Origin: Myxococcota bacterium | GTDB lineage: Bacteria; Myxococcota_A; Polyangia; JAAYKL01 | Direction of reading: 5' to 3' | Length of the DNA stretch: 64,000 nt | Assembly (NCBI GenBank): GCA_030065855.1 | Contig: JASJCT010000010.1 | Location: 1 to 64,000 of the forward strand | Shown: piece after piece, positions 7,198 to 16,759 of the stretch | How positions within the stretch are numbered: position 1 is the stretch's first letter | Layout: every line of letters begins with the position of its first letter | Notes under the pieces: model-generated | Database searches by the model: none | Told to the model about the DNA's origin: nothing | Seen by the model: only the letters and a program-made list of their open reading frames with translations | Made by a program: the position numbers and the translations under genes

Positions 7198-8460
7198 TCA
7201 CTCCTCTGAGGATCGCGACGATAGTGTAAAATCGACGACGACCGGGAAATGATCAGATGGATAGCGGTTGTTCTCGTGATAGTGGTCGATGCTGATCCCA
7301 TTTAACGTGGCATTGGTGTCATAAAGAACCCAATCTATATGACTACCGTTGACTGACCCGTTATACCCGTGAAACGTCCCATCTTCGTCATTATAGGACG
7401 CGCCACTCGCCTGCCATGTGTCAGCAAAACCGTCATCGATAAACGTCTGGAAGGCCGAGGAGGTCTCTTGGCAGTTTAAGTCGCCACCGATGAAGACCGG
7501 CACCTCCGCATTGACATTGTCATCTATCATTTGCGAAATCAGTTCAGAGGAGAAGTTCCTGGCGGCCTGGGACATGTGCGAGTAGTGGGTGTTGTAGTAA
7601 TAGAAAGTAATCTCTGGCGCGTCGATAACCCTGAGCTCGCCCCAGGTACAGATCCTGGGCCAATCAGCACCTGGGTACTTGCTCCCTGGCACATCTGGCG
7701 TCTCGCTAAGCCAGAAAGTGTCGTCGTCTACTAGTTCGAATACGTCTGTTTTATAGAGGATATTGCTGTATTCGTCAGAGGTGTTACCGAAACGGCTGAC
7801 GCCAAAGGATTCGTAGTTTTCGGCTAGGTTGTCAACGAAATAGTCGATCTGTACGGCGAACGCTTCCTGCATGCCGATGATATCAGGATCCGCGTCGTCG
7901 ATGGCGCTGACAGCGATACTCTTGCGATTATCCCAGGAATTGATAGTGCCATCATCTCCGTGCAAGTTGCGAACATTAAAGCTCATGATTCTAAGGGTCA
8001 CCTCATCATCGGTGTCAGTGTCGGTTTCCGTGTCTGTATCTGTATCTGTATCCGTGTCTATGTCTGTATCTATGTCTGTATCGGTGTCTGTATCTGTATC
8101 CGTATCGGTGTCTATATCCGTATCGGTGTCCGTATCACTGTCCGTGTCTATATCCGTATCCGTATCTATGTCTGTGTCACTGTCCGAATCTGTGTCACTA
8201 TCCGAATCTGAATCTGAATCTGTATCACTATCCGAATCTGAATCTGCATCACTATCCGAATCTGAATCTGCATCACTGTCCGAATCTGAATCTGCATCAC
8301 TGTCCGAATCTGAATCTGCATCACTGTCTGCATCGCTGTCTGTGTCGGCATCACCAGCACTGTCCGAGTCTCGGGCATCTTCATCGCATCCCGATACGAG
8401 AAAGACCGCCAGTGAAAAAATAAAAATAATATTAGTGGTGTTTAAACAGAAATAATGCAT
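7198..8460 (-). CDS. Endonuclease/exonuclease/phosphatase-family lipoprotein with Asp/Ser/Thr linker
   Basis: A signal peptide ends in a lipobox (LVSGC, near 25). Residues 28-155 are a linker of repeating Ser-Asp, Ala-Asp and Thr-Asp dipeptides. The rest is an EEP fold: MSFNVRNL near the start (metal Asn), DIIGMQEA (catalytic Glu), NTHYSH, GGDLNC (Asp/Asn pair), HIDWVLY and the final SDHFPVV (catalytic Asp-His). All core residues are present, so it is probably an active surface or periplasmic phosphoesterase or DNase; the substrate is unknown. Its position next to the pst operon fits phosphate scavenging, but this is an inference. Confidence 0.85.
   Translation of the reverse strand: MHYFCLNTTNIIFIFSLAVFLVSGCDEDARDSDSAGDADTDSDADSDADSDSDSDADSDSDSDADSDSDSDADSDSDSDTDSDSDSDSDTDSDSDTDIDTDTDIDTDSDTDTDTDIDTDTDTDTDTDTDIDTDIDTDTDTDTDTETDTDTDDEVTLRIMSFNVRNLHGDDGTINSWDNRKSIAVSAIDDADPDIIGMQEAFAVQIDYFVDNLAENYESFGVSRFGNTSDEYSNILYKTDVFELVDDDTFWLSETPDVPGSKYPGADWPRICTWGELRVIDAPEITFYYYNTHYSHMSQAARNFSSELISQMIDDNVNAEVPVFIGGDLNCQETSSAFQTFIDDGFADTWQASGASYNDEDGTFHGYNGSVNGSHIDWVLYDTNATLNGISIDHYHENNRYPSDHFPVVVDFTLSSRSSEE
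8016..8370 (-). repeat. Asp/Ser/Thr-coding low-complexity tract, copy 1
   Basis: Imperfect short-period DNA (GAT/GAC alternating with AGT, TCG, ACC or GCA codons on the minus strand) encoding the linker of the EEP lipoprotein. A similar tract in the opposite orientation lies at 8850-9150, so the two could pair or recombine as inverted repeats. Confidence 0.75.
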
Positions 8461-8535
8461 TGTTGTTATCCTTAAACCATTGAAACCATGAACACCTAGC
8501 TACCTATAAACAATATACCTGTTACCGTTTAGAAT

Positions 8536-8625
8536 TGAAATATCTTTCCTGTTCACAATCCGAAAAGAAATATTTGCTGTTTGCATTCCGAAAAGGGATC
8601 TTTTCTGTTTATACTCCAACGAACG
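8536..8625. repeat. Imperfect tandem repeat in the divergent promoter region
   Basis: About three degenerate units of 28-30 bases containing CTGTT, then TCCGAAAAG or TACTCC. They fill part of the AT-rich 283-base gap between two divergent lipoprotein genes and could be binding sites that control both. Confidence 0.45.
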
Positions 8626-8743
8626 ACAAAAATACTGCCTTTGGCAGTTTGATAGTAATTGACGCGCATATTTTTCTTTAATATGCTTGAAAATGGATGC
8701 ATTTAAACACTTCCATGCAATTAAAACCTAAGGAGAAATACTC

Positions 8744-9580
8744 ATGAAAATAAAGCGTTTCAGTATGCTTATTGCTTTACTTGCATCTGCCCTTGCCTTG
8801 AGTGGGGTCGGGTGCACAGACTTGGATACTCAGACAGGATCAGCTGGCGATGCAGATTCTGACAGCGATGCAGACGGGGATATTGACGCTGACACCGATG
8901 CGGATAGCGACTCGGATGTAGACACTGATTCAGATGCAGATAGCGACTCGGATGTAGACACTGATTCTGATGCTGATAGCGACTCGGATGCAGACAGTGA
9001 TTCAGATGCAGATAGCGACTCGGATGTAGACACTGATACTGATACCGATGCAGATACGGATAGCGACACCGACACCGATACTGACACGGACACCGACACC
9101 GATACTGACACGGACAGCGACACGGATACGGACACAGAGATAGACACCGAGATCATCGACACAGATACCTATGAAGAGGATTATCCGTGCGGCAGCGTAA
9201 CACGGACTGCGAAAATATTCGGGGATATTGAAAGCAAAGGGGATTGCAGTGACTTTGAGCAGGCTGGATTCGCGCGCTTTGATCTATCCAGTTTTCCTCA
9301 AGGCACAACGATTTCTAGTGCATCCATGAAGTACTATATAAAATACATGGAAGAACTCGAAACCTGGTGGTGGTTAAATTACACCACTGTGGATCCTGCA
9401 ACCATGAGCGCGGCTGAATTTTTTGAGCACGCGAATGAGGAATTGAGCTGGCTCCATTCGGGGTTTAAAGTATATACGACTGGTTGGACCACAACTGATA
9501 TCAAGATAGCTGAGGTCAATGATATCCTGTCAAAGCCAGCTTCAGAAAGGAGGCTGGTGTTAGTCCCACAATCAGAGTGA
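8744..9580 (+). CDS. Asp/Ser/Thr-linker lipoprotein, C-terminus cut by TGA
   Basis: The signal peptide ends in a lipobox (SGVGC, near 24). Residues 30-145 are an Asp-rich linker and residues 150-278 look like the N-terminal part of a beta-rich DNRLRE-type domain ([21 protein letters not shown]). The reading frame stops at TGA (9578-9580). Without that stop it continues in the same frame for 26 sensible codons (TYNEILLDGV...) to TAA at 9659-9661. A CGA-to-TGA change would explain the break. AAGGAG precedes the start. The function is unknown; it is probably a surface-exposed structural or adhesive protein. Confidence 0.75.
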   Translation: MKIKRFSMLIALLASALALSGVGCTDLDTQTGSAGDADSDSDADGDIDADTDADSDSDVDTDSDADSDSDVDTDSDADSDSDADSDSDADSDSDVDTDTDTDADTDSDTDTDTDTDTDTDTDTDSDTDTDTEIDTEIIDTDTYEEDYPCGSVTRTAKIFGDIESKGDCSDFEQAGFARFDLSSFPQGTTISSASMKYYIKYMEELETWWWLNYTTVDPATMSAAEFFEHANEELSWLHSGFKVYTTGWTTTDIKIAEVNDILSKPASERRLVLVPQSE

Positions 9581-9809
9581 ACGTACAACGAGATACTCCT
9601 GGATGGAGTAGAAAACACCCCCCAGCTGATTCTCGACGGACAGGTCATCAACGTATCTTAAATATCCGTATTTGTCGTCCCTGATTCACCTGGCCATGGC
9701 CGAATGGGTGGTTGACGAACCATTGAATCTGCCCGACGCTACAGTAAGTGTGAGCGGCTGAGCGGTGAATTGATCGACGCCAATCCGACCACCAACCCAG
9801 GAGGTTGTT

Positions 9810-10469
9810 TTGAAAGGACCGAGCCCAGAAGACAGGGAACCGATGAAGGGCTTTGCCCAGTTGGGGTATCTCAAAAACTTCATCACGAGGGAAAACATCA
9901 TCGTCGGCGACTACACCTACTACGATGATCCACAGGGACCCGAGCGGTTCGAGGAGAACGTGCTCTATCACTTTCCATTCATCGGAGACACGCTGATCAT
10001 AGGCCGGTTCTGCGCTATCGCCAAGGATGTGAAGTTCATCATGAACGGCGCCAACCATTCGCTCGATGGGTTCTCCACGTATCCCTTTTACATCTTTGGA
10101 AATGGGTGGGAAAAGGTGACTCCCAAAGATGAAAATCAGACGTACAAGGGAGATACGGTCATCGGCAATGATGTCTGGATCGGATACGAGGCGACGATTT
10201 TACCCGGCGTTCATTTGGGCGACGGCGCGATTATCGCCAGCAAGTCTGTCGTCACTCGGGATGTACCGCCCTATGCAATTGTCGGCGGGAATCCAGCGAG
10301 CGTTATCAAGCACCGATTTGACGAGCAGACCATAGACCAGCTGTTACGCATCGCCTGGTGGCATTGGCCGGCCGACAAGATAACCGAGAACCTGGAGGCT
10401 ATCGTCGGATGTGACCTGGACCGGTTGAACCAGGCATCCGGACTGCAATCGAAATCAGAAACCCCTTGA
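9810..10469 (+). CDS. Vat/CatB-family xenobiotic O-acetyltransferase
   Basis: Left-handed beta-helix (hexapeptide repeat) acetyltransferase of the group that includes streptogramin A (Vat) and type B chloramphenicol acetyltransferases. Family landmarks are clear: [32 protein letters not shown] with the catalytic His (near 84), [11 protein letters not shown] and [10 protein letters not shown]. At 219 residues it has the usual length. The start is a TTG preceded by AGGAGG. It transfers acetyl from acetyl-CoA to a hydroxyl of its substrate; whether that is an antibiotic here cannot be told from sequence. It has no resistance or mobile genes around it. Confidence 0.9.
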   Translation: MKGPSPEDREPMKGFAQLGYLKNFITRENIIVGDYTYYDDPQGPERFEENVLYHFPFIGDTLIIGRFCAIAKDVKFIMNGANHSLDGFSTYPFYIFGNGWEKVTPKDENQTYKGDTVIGNDVWIGYEATILPGVHLGDGAIIASKSVVTRDVPPYAIVGGNPASVIKHRFDEQTIDQLLRIAWWHWPADKITENLEAIVGCDLDRLNQASGLQSKSETP

Positions 10470-10531
10470 CATAAAACCCAAATCGAAATGTATGAGATTT
10501 GTAACTGTTAAATGAATTTGGGGACAGGAGC

Positions 10532-10544
10532 CTAGTGGTACTAG
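10532..10544. terminator. Small hairpin between two convergent genes
   Basis: CTAGT-GGT-ACTAG is a perfect 5-bp stem. It lies at the junction between the acetyltransferase and the hemerythrin gene and reaches into the end of the latter. No clear T-tract, so this is weak. Confidence 0.25.
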
Positions 10545-10945
10545 AATAGGCCGTTATCGTTGAAGCATTTGGTGAATCTTTTGTCTTCCCCGTGGATGTG
10601 TTCTACCAGCCACTTCTTCACAAAATTCGTTACCTCCAACGAAAATACTCTTTCACCACCTTCGATTCGAGATTTTAACGCCCCCACCTTCTCGATAAAG
10701 GCTTGATGTTGCCCCTTGTGTTTTCTAGCGAGATGGAATCCGAATTTATCAAAGTACTTTTCTTCGGTTTCAAAGTGGTACATCGCGTACTTAGAGAGCC
10801 CGTCGATCAGCTCACAAAGAGCTGAACTGTCTTCTTTGTCAAAGAATTGATAGAAAGTGGCAAGCATTTCGATAATTTTCTTGTGTTGATTATCGATTTC
10901 TTTTACGTTCACACTCAAATCGTCTGACCAACGCAGATATTCCAT
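10541..10945 (-). CDS. Bacteriohemerythrin
   Basis: Single-domain hemerythrin of 134 residues that binds O2 at a di-iron site. Ligands are visible: His in DNQH (near 20), HFETE (HX3E) near 58, the HX3H of KHKGQH near 75-80 and the HX4D of HIHGED near 114. It may store or sense oxygen, or protect iron enzymes. The ATG at 10945 follows AAGGAGGGGGG; the longer start at 10969 lacks such a site. No partner gene is adjacent. Confidence 0.9.
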   Translation of the reverse strand: MEYLRWSDDLSVNVKEIDNQHKKIIEMLATFYQFFDKEDSSALCELIDGLSKYAMYHFETEEKYFDKFGFHLARKHKGQHQAFIEKVGALKSRIEGGERVFSLEVTNFVKKWLVEHIHGEDKRFTKCFNDNGLF

Positions 10946-11094
10946 CCCCCCTCCTTGGTTCGAACACACACTAATTGTATCGCATCCTTATTACGTGGCA
11001 ATCGATAGAGATAGACTGAAGCAGTGGCTATCCGCGGCGGCCACATCGCACTCGTTGGCGATGCTGCTGGCAATGGTAAAACAAGAAACCCAAA

Positions 11095-14073
11095 TCAGGA
11101 ATCGCTAACCAATTGAAGCGTTTCCTCAACGCCAGGGTGCTGAATTCGCATGCGCACCGCGAGCGCGGCCTCTAGTCGCTGTTGCGCCAGCTGGTGCTCG
11201 CCGAGGTGCTGGTGACAAATACCGCATAGATGAAGCGCGTCTGCCTCGCCCCAGGCATAACTACACGCCGGGTTGGACGACCGGTCCAAGGCTTGGCGTG
11301 CGTCGCGCAAGGCATTGCGGTACTCTGAATTGGCGCGGTGGATACGCGCGCGCAACAATAGTAGATCGATTGCGAACCTGCCATAGCCGCCGCTCTCTGC
11401 CAGGGTTAGGCCGGCTGTGGATTCTGTAAGTGCATCTGCTAATTCACCAGTACACAAGTCGATCTCTGTAGCTAAAATGTGTGCCTTTAAGATACAAACA
11501 GTGTGACCGGACTTGACCGTCCATTCGCGCACTGCCTTTAGGTGAGATCGGGCGCTGATGATGTTATTATCCAGCACCATGATGCGGCCCAGCAGGCAGC
11601 GATGAAGGGCGATGTCCCTTAAGCTTTTATCCATTATACAAACTGACAGGCTGGCCTCTGCGCGGGTCATCGCATCTTTCTTGTATCCCAGGGAAAAAAG
11701 GCACTCGGATTGAGCAACACCTGACAAAGAAGATAATGGCTGATTATAGATTTGTGCTGCTTTATCAAAGTGTTGTTGTGCCTCAGATACTTTTCCAAGG
11801 CGGTGATATACTTCCGCAAGCATGCCATGGCTGCTTCTTCTGACGTATTTATGTTCATCTGTTGAATGCTGGAGTGACTCGATAAATAATTTTTCTGCAC
11901 TAGGATAGTGACCCTGATCCGACAGATTCCTCGCAAGGTTTTGTAGTTCCAGGGCATAAAATTCCCAATCCCCCACATCCCTGGCTAGTTGGCCGGCAAT
12001 CTCGTGACAAGTCCTGGCGAGATCCAAATTTCCCAAGGCAGCAGCGGCGAGTCCCCAATTGTTAATCAAGATCGCACGCTGTTCTGATGAAAGCGTCGGA
12101 GCGAGGTTGTGCGGGCCATGATCTTTGAAGAAACCAGAGGTAATCCGCTCCATACGGCCGTAATCACCCAACGTATGATAAATATGGCATCTTTCGATGT
12201 TACCTCCGCGTAGGGCACCATCATAGAGGAGAAAAGCTTCTTCGAAGTGTTTGGCCAAGAGGCTATATTCGATGAGTTCTTCATACCGGTCCAGCATTTT
12301 GGGGTCGGTAGGTTTGCTCTCTGGTTTTGTTTCCAAGCTTGGGGCCAGGCGAGCCCGCACTGTTTCTTGGATCTGTTCAGAGGTTACCCCAAGCAGGTTG
12401 CGGAAGTATTCTCTCAGAAACGGATGGGCCGTATAATAGATACGACTGGTCCGCATATATGTAAAAATAAGTCCCAAAGCCTTGAGCCGATCCGCGAGCC
12501 TTGCAAGTTTTCGATCGGTAGTACCGAGCAAGGCGCCGGCGATCTCGCCGCCGGCATCGATTAGATATCCCATTGCCTCAACAGATACACCGTTGGGAAA
12601 CACAGACAGCCGGATCAATAGATCTCTTTGGTCATCGGGCATATGTTTCGCGTACTGTGCCAAGATGCGGCTTAGTTTGGCTGCCAGGGGGTCGTCTTCG
12701 CTCTCGTTTTCCAGGTCTAGTTCCTTGGCGCGATGTGGATTTCCATCACAATAATGATGTAGATAGGAGCCCAATATAGAAACCGAAAGGGCATGGTTGC
12801 CAACCTGATCAGAGAGGGCGAGAAGCACTTCGTCGGTACCCTTGACGTTCCACGCATGTAAGACATCAACTGCTGTCTGTGCATCTAGCTCATCGAGCAG
12901 ATGGGTCAGATATCCAGCCCCCTCCCACTGGTCCAGGTCTTTGAGTTTGTATCTGGAAGTAACCAGCGCACGTGCGTTGCCGATCCCGCTAGCCAGAGAG
13001 CGCAGTAGATTCTTAAGCCGGTGGTCTTCGAGCTCCCCCCTGGCCTTTGCCCTGCCCCCGGTTCCGGTTGCCTGTACCCGCTCTAGGCCGTCTAATATCA
13101 ACAGGTGGGACTCGCCCGAAGTCAGTGCTCGTTGGAGGCGCTCGAGGCGACCGCCTGTGCCTTCTCCTTCTTCACCTGCAAACACAATACACGCCTCGCG
13201 CAAGAAGGCGTCGGTATTGGGATCCTCGTAAAACGACCAGACCAACACGCTTCCCATTGGTTTTTGCGCCTGAATTTGCTGCAAAAAGCGTTCGACCACC
13301 GCGGTCTTGCCCTCACCGCCAACAGCTACTAGGGCGCGTACCCGGTCTGGATGCACTGGATCTTGCCACCACCTGTGCAGGTCATCCAAGAGGTACTGCC
13401 TACCGCAAAAATGGGGTGCTGGCTGGAGTGGGTGAACCACTCTAAATTGGTGGATTCGTTGGGTGGCTGGCCTGGCGTTGGCCTGACCGGTCCTGATCCA
13501 ACTGGAGAGACTTGCGACCAATTTTGCGGCCAGGTCATCCGGCGTAGTGAACGTATCGCGCACCAGCTTGTGCTCCAGGCAGTTTGTACGAAAGGCCTGG
13601 AGCAGTTTGACGTTTTCAACGATTTGGCGTTCCTCTGCTTTATCCTTGGCATGAAGGAGCCGGTCCTGTTCCCTGAGTTTTGTCCAGGGATAATCCAGGT
13701 CCACGACAAAGGCGAACACTGGCTTATCCGCATCCAATGCTGCTTCCACCTCCAGCCAGGTGATACTCTTTTTGCCATCCCCACCTTCTTCTGGGGCTGG
13801 CCGCTGCCCGTAGCGATGGGCTATCATGACCACCAGCGCATCGCACTGCCTGGCCTTTGCCAAGCAGACATCAACCGGCTCACCTGGTTGGGCCCCAAAG
13901 GCCTCCATTCCCACGGGCAGGTGGCCAAGGCGCATGATCATGTCAAACGCCTTTTTGCGATAATCTTCCAGGTCAATGGCCGTGGAGGATATGAAGATAC
14001 GATAAACAGATGTTGTTCGTGTATCCAATAGACGTTCCCTTTGTATTGCGGTTAATGAGGAGGGTATTGGCAA
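11095..14073 (-). CDS. DUF4062-STAND NTPase-TPR protein
   Basis: A 992-residue protein with three parts. Residues 18-150 match DUF4062 ([15 protein letters not shown], then [12 protein letters not shown]). Residues 215-560 are a STAND/NB-ARC-like NTPase, with P-loop GGEGKTA near 253 and Walker B LLILDG near 323. Residues 600-985 are helical repeats of the TPR type. In other bacteria this plan (effector domain, NTPase switch, repeat sensor) is used by NLR-like antiphage and signalling proteins. No toxin or antitoxin partner is adjacent. The frame opens at a TTG (14073); a TTG at 14028 with AAAGGGAA upstream is an equally good start. Confidence 0.85.
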   Translation of the reverse strand: MPIPSSLTAIQRERLLDTRTTSVYRIFISSTAIDLEDYRKKAFDMIMRLGHLPVGMEAFGAQPGEPVDVCLAKARQCDALVVMIAHRYGQRPAPEEGGDGKKSITWLEVEAALDADKPVFAFVVDLDYPWTKLREQDRLLHAKDKAEERQIVENVKLLQAFRTNCLEHKLVRDTFTTPDDLAAKLVASLSSWIRTGQANARPATQRIHQFRVVHPLQPAPHFCGRQYLLDDLHRWWQDPVHPDRVRALVAVGGEGKTAVVERFLQQIQAQKPMGSVLVWSFYEDPNTDAFLREACIVFAGEEGEGTGGRLERLQRALTSGESHLLILDGLERVQATGTGGRAKARGELEDHRLKNLLRSLASGIGNARALVTSRYKLKDLDQWEGAGYLTHLLDELDAQTAVDVLHAWNVKGTDEVLLALSDQVGNHALSVSILGSYLHHYCDGNPHRAKELDLENESEDDPLAAKLSRILAQYAKHMPDDQRDLLIRLSVFPNGVSVEAMGYLIDAGGEIAGALLGTTDRKLARLADRLKALGLIFTYMRTSRIYYTAHPFLREYFRNLLGVTSEQIQETVRARLAPSLETKPESKPTDPKMLDRYEELIEYSLLAKHFEEAFLLYDGALRGGNIERCHIYHTLGDYGRMERITSGFFKDHGPHNLAPTLSSEQRAILINNWGLAAAALGNLDLARTCHEIAGQLARDVGDWEFYALELQNLARNLSDQGHYPSAEKLFIESLQHSTDEHKYVRRSSHGMLAEVYHRLGKVSEAQQHFDKAAQIYNQPLSSLSGVAQSECLFSLGYKKDAMTRAEASLSVCIMDKSLRDIALHRCLLGRIMVLDNNIISARSHLKAVREWTVKSGHTVCILKAHILATEIDLCTGELADALTESTAGLTLAESGGYGRFAIDLLLLRARIHRANSEYRNALRDARQALDRSSNPACSYAWGEADALHLCGICHQHLGEHQLAQQRLEAALAVRMRIQHPGVEETLQLVSDS

Positions 14074-14123
14074 ATCGCAGATAAATCAATTGCCTTTCCG
14101 CCAAGGCCACGGAAGCTCGGCTT

Positions 14124-14155
14124 CCCTTTACCAGCAAGTCGCAGTGACTACGTTG
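14124..14155 (+). promoter_or_regulatory. Two-part motif upstream of dnaK, shared with hsp20
   Basis: CCCTTTACC (14124-14132), 11 bases, GTGACTACGTTG (14144-14155). Exactly the same boxes at the same spacing occur at 22770-22801 upstream of the first hsp20 gene. The 45-base distance to the dnaK start fits a promoter with -35 and -10 boxes. Probably the binding site of a heat-shock sigma factor or regulator. Confidence 0.6.
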
Positions 14156-14165
14156 CATCTCAAAG

Positions 14166-14186
14166 GCGGCTGCCACAACCAGCCGC
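14166..14186 (+). promoter_or_regulatory. Hairpin just before the dnaK ribosome binding site
   Basis: GCGGCTG (14166-14172) and CAGCCGC (14180-14186) form a perfect 7-bp stem with a 7-base loop, ending directly before AAGGAGG. It may stabilise the mRNA or affect translation. It is not a CIRCE element. Confidence 0.4.
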
Positions 14187-14200
14187 AAGGAGGTGCAATC

Positions 14201-16093
14201 ATGGGAAAGACCATTGGAATCGACCTGGGCACGACCAACAGCGTCGTTTCGGTCATAGAAGGAACGGACCCCATCGTCATCCCCAACGAAGAAGGGGCCC
14301 GCACGACCGCCTCGGTTGTCGCGTGGAACGACCAGGGAGAGGTCATTGTCGGGCAAATTGCCAAGCGCCAGGCAGTGACCAACCCAGCGGGTACGGTATT
14401 TTCAATCAAGCGCTTTATGGGGCGCCGATACGGAGAAGTAAAAGAAGAAATCGGTATGGTGCCCTACAACGTGGTCGAAGCGCCCAACGGGGGCGCGCAG
14501 GTTGAAATACGCGGCAAGCAGCACGCGCCTCCTGAGATCTCGGCCAAGGTACTCATGAAGTTAAAAAAAGCAGCAGAATCGCACCTCGGCCACAAGGTGG
14601 ACAGCGCGGTAATAACCGTACCTGCATATTTCAACGACGCACAGCGACAGGCCACAAAAGACGCGGGTAAAATCGCCGGCCTGAAAGTCGAGCGCATCGT
14701 CAATGAACCCACAGCAGCAGCCCTGGCCTATGGCCTCGACAAGAAAAAGGACGAGACCATTGTGGTTTACGACTTTGGCGGCGGCACCTTTGACATCTCC
14801 GTCCTCGACGTGGGAGACAATGTCGTTGAAGTGGTAGCTACCAACGGAGATACCCACCTCGGTGGTGACAACATCGATCAAACGATCATCGACTGGCTCG
14901 TCTCCGAATTCAAGAAAGACCAGGGCATCGATGTATCAAAGGACAAGATGGTCCTGCAACGGCTCAAGGAAGCGGCTGAGAAGGCCAAAATCGAGCTGAG
15001 CTCTGTCATGGAGACCCAGATTAACCTGCCGTTCCTGACCGCAGACGCTTCAGGGCCCAAACACATGGACATCAAGCTTTCGCGGGCCAAATTCGAATCC
15101 CTGATTGGCGACATTGTCGAAGCCACCTTAACGCCAAGCCGATTGGCGCTTCAGGATGCAGGGAAAAAACCCGGCGATATCGACGAAGTTATCCTCGTGG
15201 GCGGTTCCACACGCATTCCACTGGTGCAACAAAAGGTGGCAGCGCTCTTTGGCAAGGAACCCCACAAGGGTGTCAATCCGGACGAAGTCGTTGCCATGGG
15301 CGCTGCGGTTCAAGCAGGCGTGCTCTCTGGAGAGGTTAAGGACATGCTCCTACTCGACGTGACCCCCCTCTCCCTTGGCGTGGAAACCCTGGGCAGCGTG
15401 ATGACCACGATGATCCCACGCAATACAACCATCCCGGCCAAGAAGACGGAAACATATTCCACTGCCGCAGACGATCAGACCTCTGTAGAAATCCACGTGC
15501 TCCAAGGGGAGCGCTCCATGGCCGGGGACAATAGAACCCTAGGGCGATTCCACCTCCAAGGCATCATGCCTGCACCAAGGGGTGTACCCAAAATCGAGGT
15601 GACCTTTGACATTGACGCCAACGGTATCGTCAATGTTTCGGCCAAGGACACGGCAACGGGCAAAGAACAAAAGATCACCATCACCGCATCCACCGGGCTA
15701 AGCGATAGTGAAATAGATCGCATGGTCAAAGAGGCGGCACAGCACAAGGATGAAGACGAGAAGCGACGCCAGGACATCGAGACCAAAAACAGGGCAGAAC
15801 AACTTCTCTACACCACAGAGAAAACGTTGAACGAAAACCGTGATCAGATATCGCAAGACGACGCCCTTGCCATTGACCACGCCTTGACCGATCTCAAGTC
15901 AGCCATCGACTCAAATGATACGAATCGAATGGAACGCGAGATAGAGAACCTCACTCAGCTCTCCCATAAGATGGCCCAAGCTGTGTATCAACAAGCGCAA
16001 CCATCAGCAGAAACAAGTCAATCCAGGGCCCATCCAACTGCAAGCGCAAACGACGACGATGTCATAGACGCTGAATTCAAAGAGTCTGCTTAA
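14201..16093 (+). CDS. dnaK: Molecular chaperone DnaK (Hsp70)
   Basis: ATP-driven chaperone that binds unfolded segments of cytoplasmic proteins. Hsp70 signatures: [10 protein letters not shown] near the start, [12 protein letters not shown] near 191 and [11 protein letters not shown] near 333. The substrate-binding domain follows from about 385. The C-terminus ([10 protein letters not shown]) is the usual DnaK tail. At 630 residues it has the standard length. The ATG at 14201 has AAGGAGGT upstream; the longer open frame upstream is not coding. No grpE or dnaJ is adjacent, so this may be an extra copy. It shares a promoter-like motif with the hsp20 pair downstream. Confidence 0.95.
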   Translation: MGKTIGIDLGTTNSVVSVIEGTDPIVIPNEEGARTTASVVAWNDQGEVIVGQIAKRQAVTNPAGTVFSIKRFMGRRYGEVKEEIGMVPYNVVEAPNGGAQVEIRGKQHAPPEISAKVLMKLKKAAESHLGHKVDSAVITVPAYFNDAQRQATKDAGKIAGLKVERIVNEPTAAALAYGLDKKKDETIVVYDFGGGTFDISVLDVGDNVVEVVATNGDTHLGGDNIDQTIIDWLVSEFKKDQGIDVSKDKMVLQRLKEAAEKAKIELSSVMETQINLPFLTADASGPKHMDIKLSRAKFESLIGDIVEATLTPSRLALQDAGKKPGDIDEVILVGGSTRIPLVQQKVAALFGKEPHKGVNPDEVVAMGAAVQAGVLSGEVKDMLLLDVTPLSLGVETLGSVMTTMIPRNTTIPAKKTETYSTAADDQTSVEIHVLQGERSMAGDNRTLGRFHLQGIMPAPRGVPKIEVTFDIDANGIVNVSAKDTATGKEQKITITASTGLSDSEIDRMVKEAAQHKDEDEKRRQDIETKNRAEQLLYTTEKTLNENRDQISQDDALAIDHALTDLKSAIDSNDTNRMEREIENLTQLSHKMAQAVYQQAQPSAETSQSRAHPTASANDDDVIDAEFKESA

Positions 16094-16128
16094 GGGGGTT
16101 TGAACCACCCTCTCTTTGGCCCCCACCC

Positions 16129-16180
16129 CGGCCCTCCCCCGATGGATAATTGGACACTGGGGGAGGGTGAATAACGTAGC
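16129..16180 (+). repeat. 52-bp interspersed repeat, copy 2
   Basis: Counterpart of 189-240 in opposite orientation, 47 of 52 bases identical by eye. The hairpin core CCCTCCCCC/GGGGGAGGG lies 36 bases after the dnaK stop and could act as a transcription barrier or mRNA stabiliser. Confidence 0.75.
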
Positions 16181-16229
16181 TTGGCCATAGCGGTTATCAG
16201 TTGACCCTCCCGTTCTATCCGGGCAAAAT

Positions 16230-16670
16230 GTGTATTTAATGTGGGCCGAGTCGAAAAAACAATGCGTACTGGTCCTGGCTGTGGCGTTGATCGAGTGGAG
16301 CGTGGCTTGGTGTTGCGGTCATTCGTTGATTGTCAGCGCTGGCCAATCGATAGGGCCGGATCACACCCATGCCCACCGACATCACCACGGACCATTTGAG
16401 CACGAACACTCCCATGAGCCCCCTGCCGACCCGGATCAGGACAATGCTCACGAACGGGAAAAAATCGGTGTGAGACACCTGAATTGGGACAAGATCGATT
16501 CAGCTTGTGCGCCTCTGTTGGAAAAGGTCGAGACCGGCAAGCCATGTTTCAGTTCTTTAGTGTTCAATGAGCCTGATCGGCATGGCGCCGTCTGGGTCAG
16601 GGCTGGGCCCTGCCTGGCAATACAATCCGGTCGTGATCATTGCTTGCGCTCCCAACGCTGGCGCTGCTGA
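16230..16670 (+). CDS. His-rich small protein upstream of metal efflux genes
   Basis: A 146-residue protein with a hydrophobic N-terminus (about 15-35), a His-rich stretch (DHTHAHRHHHGPFEHEHSHE, near 44-63) and several Cys. The His cluster suggests binding of Zn, Co, Ni or Cu in the periplasm or at the membrane. It is the first gene before a heavy-metal RND system whose adaptor has the same kind of His stretch. The start is uncertain: GTG at 16230 or ATG at 16239, neither with a good ribosome site. Confidence 0.6.
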   Translation: MYLMWAESKKQCVLVLAVALIEWSVAWCCGHSLIVSAGQSIGPDHTHAHRHHHGPFEHEHSHEPPADPDQDNAHEREKIGVRHLNWDKIDSACAPLLEKVETGKPCFSSLVFNEPDRHGAVWVRAGPCLAIQSGRDHCLRSQRWRC

Positions 16671-16759
16671 GCGCTACTCTCTGACTTCATAGCAAAAAGA
16701 AAAGGTGCCGTTTCGCTGCAGTCACCCGGTGTCCGGCGACTGTGTGTTGGAGTTTTATA

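Noticed and set aside
7871-8455. Plus-strand open frame rich in Ser/Val
   Set aside because: It is the antisense reading of the Asp/Ser linker tract of the EEP lipoprotein gene; the repeat keeps several frames open.
8016-9165. CRISPR-like regular repeats
   Set aside because: The repeats are codon-based, in frame inside two protein linkers, with no fixed spacer length and no cas genes nearby.
13351-14031. Plus-strand open frame of 226 codons
   Set aside because: It lies antisense to the DUF4062 domain of the STAND protein, which has clear family motifs; no ribosome site.
14090-14200. N-terminal extension of DnaK
   Set aside because: The extra residues do not resemble Hsp70, and the ATG at 14201 has a strong ribosome site and the correct N-terminal motif.
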